A stretch of 64,000 nt of DNA from a virus: positions 1 through 64,000 of the IMG/VR virus record IMGVR_UViG_3300017917_001798; one strand, 5' to 3'. Of this stretch, positions 41,992 to 50,247 are shown one piece after another (positions within the stretch are counted from its first letter, which is position 1; every line of letters starts with the position of its first letter). The notes under the pieces are model-generated. The model did no database searches and had not been told where the DNA came from. It worked only from the letters and a program-made list of their open reading frames with translations. The translations under genes were made by a program, and so were the position numbers.

Positions 41992-42297
41992 ATGATAAAA
42001 TTATATTTAGACGATATCCGCACTCCTAAAACAGAGGGGTGGGATATCGTTCGTAATTACGATGATTTCGTAGCGTGGATTGAATTAAATGGAATCCCTA
42101 ATGAAGTATCCTTCGATCACGATTTGGGAGAAAATACAGAAAAAACAGGTTATGACGCGGCTAAATGGCTAGGACAATATTGTATAGACAATGGCCTTCC
42201 ACTCCCTAAACACAATGTCCACTCAGCAAATCCTGTTGGTAAGGCCAATATAGAAGCGTACCTTAATAATGTAATTAAACATCAAAATAAGTTATGA
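41992..42297 (+). CDS. cREC-type receiver-like protein (cyclic-phosphate-processing family, predicted)
   Basis: 101 residues. LYLDDIRTPKTEGWDIVRNY, VSFDHDLGENTEKTGYDAAKWL and VHSANPVGKANIEAYL match the receiver-fold family described as cyclic-phosphate-processing (cREC). The Asp-Asp and DHDLG acidic cluster and His-Ser are its predicted active site. Processing of cyclic or 2',3'-cyclic phosphate ends has been proposed, and a counter-defence role is possible. It overlaps the clamp-loader gene by 4 bases. Confidence 0.68.
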   Translation: MIKLYLDDIRTPKTEGWDIVRNYDDFVAWIELNGIPNEVSFDHDLGENTEKTGYDAAKWLGQYCIDNGLPLPKHNVHSANPVGKANIEAYLNNVIKHQNKL

Positions 42298-43214
42298 AAC
42301 AACATACTCTTTGGATTGAAAAATTTAGGTCTGAAACATTAGAACAGTACATTGGTAACGATGCTGTTAAAACTCGCATCGCTGATTGTATTTCTAAAAA
42401 CGATATACCCCATTTTTTATTCGCTGGTAGCGCAGGAACAGGGAAAACTACCCTCGCGAAGTTAATAGTTAGGAATATCCAATGTGATTATCTCTATATT
42501 AACGCCAGCGATGAGAATGGAATTGATATTATTAGAGATAAAGTAAAAACATTTGCTTCTACCTCCACTTTTAAACCGCTTAAAGTAGTTATATTAGATG
42601 AAGCTGATTTCTTAACTCAACCAGCTCAAGCGGCATTACGTAATTTAATAGAAGAATACTCAATTACTACTCGATTTATACTTACTTGTAATTATATTGA
42701 ACGTTTAATTGAACCTATTCAATCAAGATGTGAAATACATTTATTAAAGCCCCCATCTAAAGCAGATGTAGCTAGACACGTATGTACTAACATATTAGAT
42801 GTAGAAAATATAGAATATAATATTAAAGATGTAGCATTACTTATTAATGAATATTATCCTGATGTTCGTTCTATTATTAAATATCTTCAAGCTGGTGTAA
42901 AAGATAATAAGTACGAATGGATATCATTAAATACAGATTGGTTAGCTAATGTAGTAACAGTATTAAAATCAAGAGATGCTAAAGCATGGTATACTATTCG
43001 ACAAATTGTAGCAAATGCTCAAGTTGATGATTTCCAAGTAGCTTATCGCTATATGTTTGATAATCTAAGCGAATTTAGTTATGGACACGATGCTGAATTA
43101 TCAGTTATATTAGATGACTTTATATGGAGATCAGGTGTAGTACCTGATAAAGAAATTAACTTTGCTGCTGCTATATCTAAAATATTAGACACAATTAAAA
43201 AACAAATAATATAA
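42294..43214 (+). CDS. Clamp loader large subunit (T4 gp44-like)
   Basis: 306 residues of the AAA+ class. Walker A is FAGSAGTGKTTLAK (Lys51), Walker B is VVILDEADFL (Asp102, Glu103), and the sensor/arginine-finger region is PIQSRCEIHLL. It loads the clamp at 37845 onto primed DNA together with the small subunit at 43721. Confidence 0.93.
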   Translation: MKQHTLWIEKFRSETLEQYIGNDAVKTRIADCISKNDIPHFLFAGSAGTGKTTLAKLIVRNIQCDYLYINASDENGIDIIRDKVKTFASTSTFKPLKVVILDEADFLTQPAQAALRNLIEEYSITTRFILTCNYIERLIEPIQSRCEIHLLKPPSKADVARHVCTNILDVENIEYNIKDVALLINEYYPDVRSIIKYLQAGVKDNKYEWISLNTDWLANVVTVLKSRDAKAWYTIRQIVANAQVDDFQVAYRYMFDNLSEFSYGHDAELSVILDDFIWRSGVVPDKEINFAAAISKILDTIKKQII

Positions 43215-43444
43215 TGGAACAACCACAATTAAACATCGGTTTAGATAAAACAACTGAAATAACATGTGATAGATGTTTAAACCCAACATTTAAACAGGTA
43301 GTATTACTTCGTAAAGCTTCTCGCTTTGTAACTGGAACAACACAAGATGCTCTTATTCCTATTCCTCTATTTGCATGTGATGTTTGCGGTCATATAAATG
43401 AGGATTTCTTACCTACTCAATTAAAAAATAAAGATGAAGAATGA
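43214..43444 (+). CDS. Zinc-ribbon protein between clamp-loader genes
   Basis: 76 residues with TCDRCLNP and ACDVCGHINE, two CxxC pairs separated by a basic, beta-rich stretch (QVVLLRKASRFVTG). It shares one base with the clamp-loader gene. A T4-like phage could place a late-transcription co-factor here, but no such match is clear. Confidence 0.62.
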   Translation: MEQPQLNIGLDKTTEITCDRCLNPTFKQVVLLRKASRFVTGTTQDALIPIPLFACDVCGHINEDFLPTQLKNKDEE

Positions 43445-43502
43445 TAATATTCTATTCAATATATTTGGTTTAAAAGAATTATTTAATATACAAAAACTAA
43501 AA

Positions 43503-43721
43503 ATGACAAAACAACAATTAGAACAGGAAAACGAACAACTTAAAGCTCAAATAGCAGGTCTATCATTTAATTTAAAAACAACAGATGATAAAATAGCTAT
43601 GTTTATGCAAGCTTTAGAAGCATACAAAGAAAGAACAACAGCTTTGGAAGACGAAATAAGATTACTTAGAGTAAATAATCAAGCAGCTAAACAATTTAAC
43701 GATCAAGAAAGAAATTACTAA
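43503..43721 (+). CDS. Coiled-coil protein
   Basis: 72 residues from the ATG at 43503, preferred because of its A-rich leader; an in-frame ATG at 43434 would add 23 residues. The chain is helical throughout (TKQQLEQENEQLKAQIAGL, then MQALEAYKERTTALEDEI), with heptad spacing of Leu and Ile. It overlaps the next gene by one base. Confidence 0.58.
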   Translation: MTKQQLEQENEQLKAQIAGLSFNLKTTDDKIAMFMQALEAYKERTTALEDEIRLLRVNNQAAKQFNDQERNY

Positions 43722-44101
43722 TGAATATATTTGACCATATTAAAAATATTACTACAACTAAGGGTCCATACCTAGGTGATGAGGGATGGAATAATTGGAT
43801 GGTCAATCGTTACCTAAGTATGGATCCTGATTATTGTGAAGTTGTTAATTATGTTCAAAAGAATACTTGGCAAATGAAGGGAGAATTCTTATATAATTTA
43901 TATAAAGATATCATCCCTAAACAATATAAGTATCTTAAATACATTAAACCAACTAACAAAAAAGAATATAAGCTCGAAGATATAGAAGCAGTACAATTGT
44001 ATTTTGAAATTTCTAAAAAAGAAGCTAAAGAATATATTGATATGCTACCTAAAGAGGAATTACAAACAATTAAACAACAAATATATGGCGTTTCTGATTA
44101 A
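43721..44101 (+). CDS. Clamp loader small subunit (T4 gp62-like)
   Basis: 126 residues. The pattern FDHIKNITTTKGPY, WNNWMVNRYLSMDPDYC and EFLYNLYKDIIPKQYKYLKYI agrees with the gp62 family in T4-like phages. It is helical and close to the gp44-like gene, as expected for the pentameric loader. Confidence 0.78.
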   Translation: MNIFDHIKNITTTKGPYLGDEGWNNWMVNRYLSMDPDYCEVVNYVQKNTWQMKGEFLYNLYKDIIPKQYKYLKYIKPTNKKEYKLEDIEAVQLYFEISKKEAKEYIDMLPKEELQTIKQQIYGVSD

Positions 44102-44348
44102 ATTTGTATTAGTACTAGTTGCTATGTTTTTAACAGATGTATGTTGGACAATGTATTTTATTTATACAGAGCAACGTAAGTCTATTTTAGCTGGGCTTTG
44201 GGGTTCTGCTATTCTTCTGTTTGGGGCTGTAGTTACTCTTAACTATGTTGAAGATCATAGATTATTAATAGCAGCAGCAATAGGTTCATTTTTAGGAGTT
44301 GTTGCTACTATTGAATATAAAAAACGTAAAGAAAATAAAAATGGATAA
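44085..44348 (+). CDS. Membrane protein with three hydrophobic segments
   Basis: 87 residues from the ATG at 44085, which overlaps the gp62-like gene by 17 bases; an earlier in-frame ATG at 44004 would overlap by 98. Hydrophobic runs are residues 2-24, 34-51 and 58-72, followed by a basic cytoplasmic tail (EYKKRKENK). The function is unknown. Confidence 0.6.
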   Translation: MAFLIKFVLVLVAMFLTDVCWTMYFIYTEQRKSILAGLWGSAILLFGAVVTLNYVEDHRLLIAAAIGSFLGVVATIEYKKRKENKNG

Positions 44349-44661
44349 GTGCATTTTTCATCCTTGGGCTACTGACGAATGTGGTATTTGTTGGAAATGT
44401 AACGAGTTAAAAGAAAATACAATAATTAAAACACAAATGGTAGAATATACAACCCCTAAATTAGATTCAATTGTTACATCTATTATAAAGCAATTTGTTA
44501 GTAGAGCAGAACAAGGTAAAACAAAGTACGGTGTTGATCTTGATCGTACAGATTTAACCTTGTTAGAATGGATTGAACATGCTAAACAAGAGCACATGGA
44601 TGCTATCTTGTATTTAGAAAAAATTAAACAAGAGATCAGTGGCAAAGAAAAAATTATCTGA
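44341..44661 (+). CDS. Phage hypothetical protein with GKTKYG motif
   Basis: 106 residues from the ATG at 44341. The N-terminus has FHPWATDECGICWKC, a Cys cluster. The body reads FVSRAEQGKTKYGVDLDRTDL, then LEWIEHAKQEHMDAILYLEKI, a helical unit recurrent in phage proteins and reminiscent of MazG-like pyrophosphatases. The acidic-helix arrangement could bind metal, but no activity is known. Confidence 0.58.
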   Translation: MDKCIFHPWATDECGICWKCNELKENTIIKTQMVEYTTPKLDSIVTSIIKQFVSRAEQGKTKYGVDLDRTDLTLLEWIEHAKQEHMDAILYLEKIKQEISGKEKII

Positions 44662-45580
44662 GATTGAGCAACGGATCAAGAACTTCACTCCCCCAGAAAT
44701 AAATTATGCACTTCATAGAAATGTATCCTACTCTCAGTTTTCAATGTGGTCTGCATGCCCACACAGATGGGCTTTAAAATACATAGAGAAAAAAGAACCA
44801 TATACCGCTAGTATTCATACTGTATTTGGAACTGCCTTTCACGAAACATTACAAAAGTATATTGAAGTAATGTACAATGAAAGTGGAGCTGCCTCTGATA
44901 AGATGAATTTAATATCTTTATTCCAAGAGCGATTTAGAGAAATATATGCAAAAGAATATAAAGCAGCAGGAACACACTTTACAAATGCTGAAGAAATGGG
45001 GGAGTTCTTTGATGACGCTTCGGCTATACTAAACTGGATTCAAAAACGCAGAAATAAATTATTTACTATTAGAAAAGTAAAGTTATTAGGTATTGAAATA
45101 CCTTTAGTATTAAAAATGACTAATAATGTTTATTATCAAGCATTCATTGATTTCGTTTTATATGATGAAGAATTAAATAAAATTTACATATATGATATCA
45201 AAACATCCACGCGTGGTTGGTCTGACAAAGAGAAAAAAGACGAGGACAAAGTCGCACAAATCATCCTATACAAAGAATACTTCTCTAAACAATTTGGTAT
45301 TGAAGTGGACTCTATTGAAGTTGAATTCTTTATCGTTAAACGAAAAATATGGGAAGAATCAGAATACCCCATTCCACGTGTCCAAAGTTTTAAACCAGCT
45401 AGTGGAAAGAATAAACGATCACAAGCCACAGAACGATTTAGAGAATTCATTGAAGATTGTTTTGATGAAGTTGGTAAACCCAAAATAAAGTCGTATATTA
45501 AGAATGTAGGTGAAAGTAGTTGCAAATGGTGCCCTTTTAATGATAAACCAGAGCTCTGTAACAAGAATGCATCTTCTTGA
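44639..45580 (+). CDS. RecB/Cas4-like PD-(D/E)XK nuclease
   Basis: 313 residues from a GTG start at 44639, inside the end of the preceding gene. YSQFSMWSACPHRWALKYI and FGTAFHETLQ are the N-terminal RecB-family motifs, IYIYDIKTS is the catalytic Asp-x-Lys strand, and SSCKWCPFNDKPELC near the end supplies the C-terminal Cys of an iron-sulfur site, with Cys in the first motif. Such enzymes act in recombination or end processing. Confidence 0.83.
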   Translation: MAKKKLSEIEQRIKNFTPPEINYALHRNVSYSQFSMWSACPHRWALKYIEKKEPYTASIHTVFGTAFHETLQKYIEVMYNESGAASDKMNLISLFQERFREIYAKEYKAAGTHFTNAEEMGEFFDDASAILNWIQKRRNKLFTIRKVKLLGIEIPLVLKMTNNVYYQAFIDFVLYDEELNKIYIYDIKTSTRGWSDKEKKDEDKVAQIILYKEYFSKQFGIEVDSIEVEFFIVKRKIWEESEYPIPRVQSFKPASGKNKRSQATERFREFIEDCFDEVGKPKIKSYIKNVGESSCKWCPFNDKPELCNKNASS

Positions 45581-45590
45581 TTATAGTATA

Positions 45591-45597
45591 TATTTAT
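45591..45597 (+). promoter_or_regulatory. Candidate late promoter of the sugar locus
   Basis: TATTTAT within ATATATTTATAT, 18 bases before the ATG at 45616. No other intergenic site as good is seen until 59033, so it may drive much of the sugar locus. Confidence 0.45.
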
Positions 45598-45615
45598 ATC
45601 AAAATATAAATTATT

Positions 45616-45816
45616 ATGGCAAAATCAAACATGCAATTAACTAGTGTAAAAATCCCTGAGGATTTATTTGAAGATTTTAAAATCGCTTGTGTTAAGCACA
45701 AGTTTAGTGTTCAAAAATTAACAGAACGAGCTATGTTTCTGTATTTAACAAATGATGAATTTAGAAAACAAATGCACAATCAATTAGACACAACATTAAC
45801 AAAAACAGAAGAATAA
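45616..45816 (+). CDS. Ribbon-helix-helix-like small protein
   Basis: 66 residues. A short strand (LTSVKIPEDLFEDF) is followed by two helices (KIACVKHKFSVQKLTERAMFLY, in parts). The VKIPEDL-type start fits Arc/MetJ-like DNA binders. It is the first gene after a promoter candidate and may regulate the sugar locus. Confidence 0.6.
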   Translation: MAKSNMQLTSVKIPEDLFEDFKIACVKHKFSVQKLTERAMFLYLTNDEFRKQMHNQLDTTLTKTEE

Positions 45817-45824
45817 ACTAATTT

Positions 45825-47288
45825 ATGGTAAAAGAAGGTTATATTCCACAAGAACAACGTAAAAAGATCCTTTTAATGTGTGATGATATCAGAATGACTT
45901 CTGGTATATCCACAATGGCTAGAGAAATAGTTATAGGAACTGCTCATCGATTCAATTGGGTAAACTTAGGTGGAGCTATCTCTCATCCTGATAAAGGTAA
46001 AAGATTTGATCTTAACAATGATACTAATGCGAATGCTGGTATAAATGACGCTAGTGTGTACTTATACCCCATAGACGGATACGGAACACCAGACTTGATT
46101 AAACAAATGATTCAAATTGAAAAACCGGATGTTATTATGATATTTACTGATCCAAGATACTGGATCTGGTTATTTCAAATTGAACAAGAAATAAGAAAAC
46201 AAGTACCTATTGTTTATTTAAATATATGGGATGATTTACCTTATCCAATGTATAACAAACCATATTACGAGTCATGTGATGCTTTGCTTGCAATAAGTAA
46301 ACAAACTGAAAATATTAATAAAGTAGTATTAGGTCCTGAGTTAGCAGCTGAAAAAGTAATTAAATATGTTCCTCATGGAATTAATGAAAACTTCTTTTTT
46401 CCAATAAATAGTGAAAACACTGAGTATTTAACCTTACAAGAATTTAAAAAACAATTATATGGAGAAAAGACTTACGATTTTACTTTACTATATAATGCGC
46501 GTAACATTCGTCGTAAATCTGTACCTGATTTGATGTTAGCATGGAAGATATTTATTGATAATCTTCCAAAAGACAAAGCAGAAAAATGTGCTTTAGTACT
46601 TCACACACAAATAAGAGATGAAAACGGTACTGACTTACAAGCTGTAAAGGATATGTTATTTGGCAATTTACCTCAGTATAATATTATATTTGATGAAGGT
46701 AGATATCCAACAAACGTAATGAATTTACTTTATAATGCTACTGATGGCTGTGTTTTAATTTCATCTAATGAAGGTTGGGGATTATCATTAACTGAAGCAA
46801 TGATGTGTGGTAAACCAATTATAGCAACAGTAACAGGCGGTATGCAAGATCAAATGCGTTTTGAAGATGAAGATGGTAATTGGATTAAGTTCACTGAAGA
46901 ATTTGGTTCAAATCATAGAGGTAAGTATAAAAAATGTGGCGACTGGGCATTTCCTGTATTTCCATCTAACTTATCATTAGTTGGATCTATACCTACACCT
47001 TACATATTTGATGATAGAGCTGAACCATTTCATATTGCTACTCAAATAGAAGCATTATATAAAACCAAAACTACAGCTCCGGAACTATATGAAAAATATT
47101 GCAAAGCAGCTCGTGAGTGGGTTACTTCAGATGAATCAATGATGTCAGCTAGATGGATGTCTAAAAACATAATTGACGGTGTTGAAGAAACATTAACTAA
47201 ATGGCAACCAAGACATTTATTTGAATTAGTTCAAGTAGAACCTTTAGAACAACCAAAACACTTTATAAAACACGTTATATCAAAATAA
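45825..47288 (+). CDS. Glycosyltransferase, GT-B fold (GT4-like)
   Basis: 487 residues. The N-terminal half has MCDDIRMTSGISTMAREI and a strand/helix layout. The C-terminal half carries the nucleotide-sugar site: SSNEGWGLSLTEAMMCGKPIIATVTGG, seen as the Glu-x7-Glu pattern of GT4. No membrane helix is present. It probably transfers a sugar to phage virion, DNA or host polymer; the acceptor is unknown. Confidence 0.82.
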   Translation: MVKEGYIPQEQRKKILLMCDDIRMTSGISTMAREIVIGTAHRFNWVNLGGAISHPDKGKRFDLNNDTNANAGINDASVYLYPIDGYGTPDLIKQMIQIEKPDVIMIFTDPRYWIWLFQIEQEIRKQVPIVYLNIWDDLPYPMYNKPYYESCDALLAISKQTENINKVVLGPELAAEKVIKYVPHGINENFFFPINSENTEYLTLQEFKKQLYGEKTYDFTLLYNARNIRRKSVPDLMLAWKIFIDNLPKDKAEKCALVLHTQIRDENGTDLQAVKDMLFGNLPQYNIIFDEGRYPTNVMNLLYNATDGCVLISSNEGWGLSLTEAMMCGKPIIATVTGGMQDQMRFEDEDGNWIKFTEEFGSNHRGKYKKCGDWAFPVFPSNLSLVGSIPTPYIFDDRAEPFHIATQIEALYKTKTTAPELYEKYCKAAREWVTSDESMMSARWMSKNIIDGVEETLTKWQPRHLFELVQVEPLEQPKHFIKHVISK

Positions 47289-47289
47289 A

Positions 47290-48585
47290 ATGAAACCTTA
47301 CTTAGTATTTTACGGTGCAGTAGACACATTTTCGGGTTATGGTAGTAGAGCAAGAGATTTAGTTAAATCATTAATTAAATCAAACAAATACGATATACAA
47401 ATAATATCATGTAGATGGGGACAAACCCCAACCGGATTTCTCAAACCAGAAGATCCTGAACATAAACAAATAATAGACAGAATAATACCAGGACAATTAA
47501 CAAGACAACCAGATGTTTGGATAATGAATACCATTCCATCTGAAATGCAAAAAGTAGGTAAATATAATATTCTAATAACTGCTGGTATTGAAACAACATT
47601 ATGTGATGTTAGTTGGATTGAAGGATGCAATAGAGCAGATTTAGTGCTTGCATCTTCCAACCACGCTAAGCAAGTATTTGAAGATAGTAAATTTGAAAAA
47701 AGAAATGCTCAAACACAACAAATAGAATCTATAATTGGTTTAACAACACCTGTAGAAGTATTATTTGAAGGAATTGATACTAATATCTATCAAAAAATAG
47801 ATGCCATAAATGAAAGTGAAGTGTGGAATGTTTTAGATGATATCAAAGAAGACTTTAACTTTCTATTTGTAGGACATTGGTTACAAGGTGATATAGGTCA
47901 AGATAGAAAAGACGTAGGTATGTTAATTAAGACATTTCTTGAAACTTTTAAGGGTAGAAAAATAAAACCTGGTCTTATTCTTAAAGTATCATCCGGTAAC
48001 TATTCTATTATGGATAGAGAAAGTATATTGGATAAGATTAGACAAATTGAAGAAGTAGTAGGAGATGATTTACCTAGTATTTATTTATTACATGGTGAAT
48101 TATCTGACAGTGAAGTAAATGAATTATATAATCATTCTAAAGTAAAAGCGCATGTATCATTTACTAAAGGTGAAGGATACGGTAGACCATTAATAGAAGC
48201 GTCTATTAGTCAGAAACCCGTTATAGCACCTAATTGGAGTGGTCATATTGATTTCCTTCACCCTGAAATGTCTATTCTTCTCCCAGGACAAATAACACAA
48301 ATTCATCCATCGGCTGCAGTAAAAGATATGCTACTACCAGAATCAGGTTGGTTTACTGTTGATTATAAGAAAGCATCTGAGATATTAGAAGATGTTTATA
48401 AAAATTATAAAAAATATGTTGATGGGGCAAAAAGACAATCTTACCGTTCACGTACTGAATTTAATTTAGATAAAATGAGTGAACGTTTGATTAACATATT
48501 GGATGAGAAAGTTCCTAAACAAGTTCCATTAAAATTACCTCAATTAAAGAAAATTGAATTACCTAAACTTAAAAAAGTAGAGTAA
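47290..48585 (+). CDS. Glycosyltransferase, GT-B fold (GT4-like)
   Basis: 431 residues. YGAVDTFSGYGSRARDLVKSL starts the acceptor domain. SFTKGEGYGRPLIEASISQKPVIAP is the donor-binding motif, with two Glu in the usual spacing. The end has Lys-Leu repeats (LPQLKKIELPKLKKVE). It starts 1 base after the preceding glycosyltransferase, so the two are a pair. Confidence 0.82.
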   Translation: MKPYLVFYGAVDTFSGYGSRARDLVKSLIKSNKYDIQIISCRWGQTPTGFLKPEDPEHKQIIDRIIPGQLTRQPDVWIMNTIPSEMQKVGKYNILITAGIETTLCDVSWIEGCNRADLVLASSNHAKQVFEDSKFEKRNAQTQQIESIIGLTTPVEVLFEGIDTNIYQKIDAINESEVWNVLDDIKEDFNFLFVGHWLQGDIGQDRKDVGMLIKTFLETFKGRKIKPGLILKVSSGNYSIMDRESILDKIRQIEEVVGDDLPSIYLLHGELSDSEVNELYNHSKVKAHVSFTKGEGYGRPLIEASISQKPVIAPNWSGHIDFLHPEMSILLPGQITQIHPSAAVKDMLLPESGWFTVDYKKASEILEDVYKNYKKYVDGAKRQSYRSRTEFNLDKMSERLINILDEKVPKQVPLKLPQLKKIELPKLKKVE

Positions 48586-48586
48586 G

Positions 48587-48673
48587 ATGATGCAGACTAA
48601 TACAGGAGCAATAATTTATACTTACCAAAACAATACAGAAAACTATGAAAGAATTATATACAGTATGTCCTAG
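48587..48673 (+). CDS. Possible 28-residue peptide
   Basis: A frame beginning with two ATG codons reads MMQTNTGAIIYTYQNNTENY and ends ERIIYSMS, overlapping the next gene by 29 bases. The GAIIYTYQNNTE text resembles the start of a glycosyltransferase domain (strand then Asn), so it could be a remnant of a lost gene. Weak call. Confidence 0.3.
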   Translation: MMQTNTGAIIYTYQNNTENYERIIYSMS

Positions 48674-49040
48674 ATGTAATGGAAATGCTTGCCAGGAAGT
48701 ATCTAATGACAAATTTACTATTTGGAGTTGTTTTGGATGTGGTTTCACATCCAATTCAACATCTACAGATGAAAATTTAGAAAATATTGAATCTGTAATG
48801 CCTCAACTATATAAAGATCTTAAATTTAAAGATGAAAATGGTTATTATTGGTATCCAAATAGCGTAATGCTAGAAGATAAATCAATGGTGTTTGCTGATG
48901 GAAGATCAGTAGATGAATGGGCTTGGGCAGGTGTACAATCAAAAGATGGAAAAGCAGATATGTCTACTGTAAAGTATTTTGAAGAAAAAGATTTTATGGA
49001 GGCTTTAGATTATATAGGTTTCTTTGAAAAACAAAAATAA
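48645..49040 (+). CDS. Zinc-ribbon protein in the sugar locus
   Basis: 131 residues. VCPRCNGNACQEV and WSCFGCGFTSN give two CxxC pairs. The rest is acidic with Trp-rich YYWYPNSVMLEDKSMVF and VDEWAWAGVQ. No enzyme motif is seen. Similar small proteins recur in phage genomes next to sugar genes, with no known role. Confidence 0.6.
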   Translation: MKELYTVCPRCNGNACQEVSNDKFTIWSCFGCGFTSNSTSTDENLENIESVMPQLYKDLKFKDENGYYWYPNSVMLEDKSMVFADGRSVDEWAWAGVQSKDGKADMSTVKYFEEKDFMEALDYIGFFEKQK

Positions 49041-49045
49041 CATTC

Positions 49046-49654
49046 ATGTCTACAATCAGTTATGCTATTACGGCATGTAATGAACATGTTGAATTAGACC
49101 GTTTATTAAATCAATTAGCTAGAAATATTCGTCGTGAAGATGAAATAGTAATACAATTAGATACAACAGCAACTCCTGAAGTAAAATATATAGTTGATAG
49201 TTGGTCTACTATGAAACGAGTTGATTTTCCTTTAAACAATGACTTTGCATCGTTTAAGAATAATCTTAAAAGTCACTGCACTAAAGATTATATCTTTCAG
49301 ATCGATGCTGATGAATATTTATCAGATCAATTGATGGGATGGTTACCTGCTATATTAGAGACAAACAATGAAGTTGAAATGTTTTCTGTTCCTCGTATTA
49401 ATACAGTTGAAGGTTTAACTGAAGATCATATTAAACAATGGGGTTGGAATGTAAATGAAAATGGTTGGGTTAATTATCCTGATTACCAAAATCGTATATT
49501 TAAAAATAAACCTGAAATACATTGGGTAAATAAAGTACATGAGAAAATAATTGGCGCTAAAGTAATATCACAAATACCTTTTGAATTTGATTTAATACAC
49601 CCTAAAACAATAGAAAGACAAGAAAAACAAAACCAATTTTATGGAACTATATAA
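49046..49654 (+). CDS. Glycosyltransferase family 2-like protein
   Basis: 202 residues. ISYAITACNEHVELDRLLNQL opens a GT-A domain, IVIQLDTTATPE is the second strand, and YIFQIDADEYLSDQLM holds the Asp-x-Asp metal site. It is shorter than usual GT2 enzymes and may be a single catalytic domain. It overlaps the next gene by 14 bases. Confidence 0.75.
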   Translation: MSTISYAITACNEHVELDRLLNQLARNIRREDEIVIQLDTTATPEVKYIVDSWSTMKRVDFPLNNDFASFKNNLKSHCTKDYIFQIDADEYLSDQLMGWLPAILETNNEVEMFSVPRINTVEGLTEDHIKQWGWNVNENGWVNYPDYQNRIFKNKPEIHWVNKVHEKIIGAKVISQIPFEFDLIHPKTIERQEKQNQFYGTI

Positions 49655-50246
49655 AATAAAAAATTACTTTGAACCCAACAGGATATTAGACATAGGGGCT
49701 AATGTTGGTCAGTTCCATCAAATGTGTAGATATAACTTTCCTGATAGTTATATCTTTTCAATTGAAGCTTCTGATGAATGTGCTCCTTATTTGAAAGCTA
49801 TAACTGATAACTTTTATATTGGTTTATTAGCTAAAGATGATTTAGAATACAATTTTTATACTAATAAAGATAATCCTGTAAATACTGGAAATTCTATATA
49901 TAAAGAATTAACAGATGTTTATAAAGATGATGTACTTAAAATAGTAAAAAAAAGAGGTATTAAATTAGATGATTTATTTAAAAACAATGAAGAATTTGAT
50001 TTAATTAAAATTGACACCCAAGGGTCAGAGTTAGATATTATCTCTGGAGGAATTAACATATGTAATAAAGCTAAAGGAATATTATTGGAAGTATCTATAA
50101 ATGAATATAATGAAAATTCTCCTTTATATGGAGAAGTAATTCAATTTATGTTTAATTTAGGTTTTAAACCAGTGGAAATATTAGAAATACATAAAGTAGA
50201 GTCAGTAAATTTACATCAACAAGATATATTATTTATAAAACAATAA
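49641..50246 (+). CDS. FkbM-type methyltransferase
   Basis: 201 residues. SAM-binding motif I is RILDIGANVGQFHQM, motif II-like IFSIEAS, and DLIKIDTQGSELDIISGG is the signature of FkbM methyltransferases, which act on hydroxyl groups of sugars or polyketides. It is likely to O-methylate a sugar product of this locus. It ends 1 base before the dehydrase gene. Confidence 0.83.
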   Translation: MELYKIKNYFEPNRILDIGANVGQFHQMCRYNFPDSYIFSIEASDECAPYLKAITDNFYIGLLAKDDLEYNFYTNKDNPVNTGNSIYKELTDVYKDDVLKIVKKRGIKLDDLFKNNEEFDLIKIDTQGSELDIISGGINICNKAKGILLEVSINEYNENSPLYGEVIQFMFNLGFKPVEILEIHKVESVNLHQQDILFIKQ

Positions 50247-50247
50247 C

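Noticed and set aside
41992-42297. MIKLYLDD start of the cREC-like protein as another address tag
   Set aside because: These residues form the first strand and acidic site of the receiver fold, so the likeness to MIKLIDILRE is coincidental.
45192-45488. 98-codon frame inside the RecB-like nuclease gene
   Set aside because: It is fully contained in a well-supported gene in another frame.
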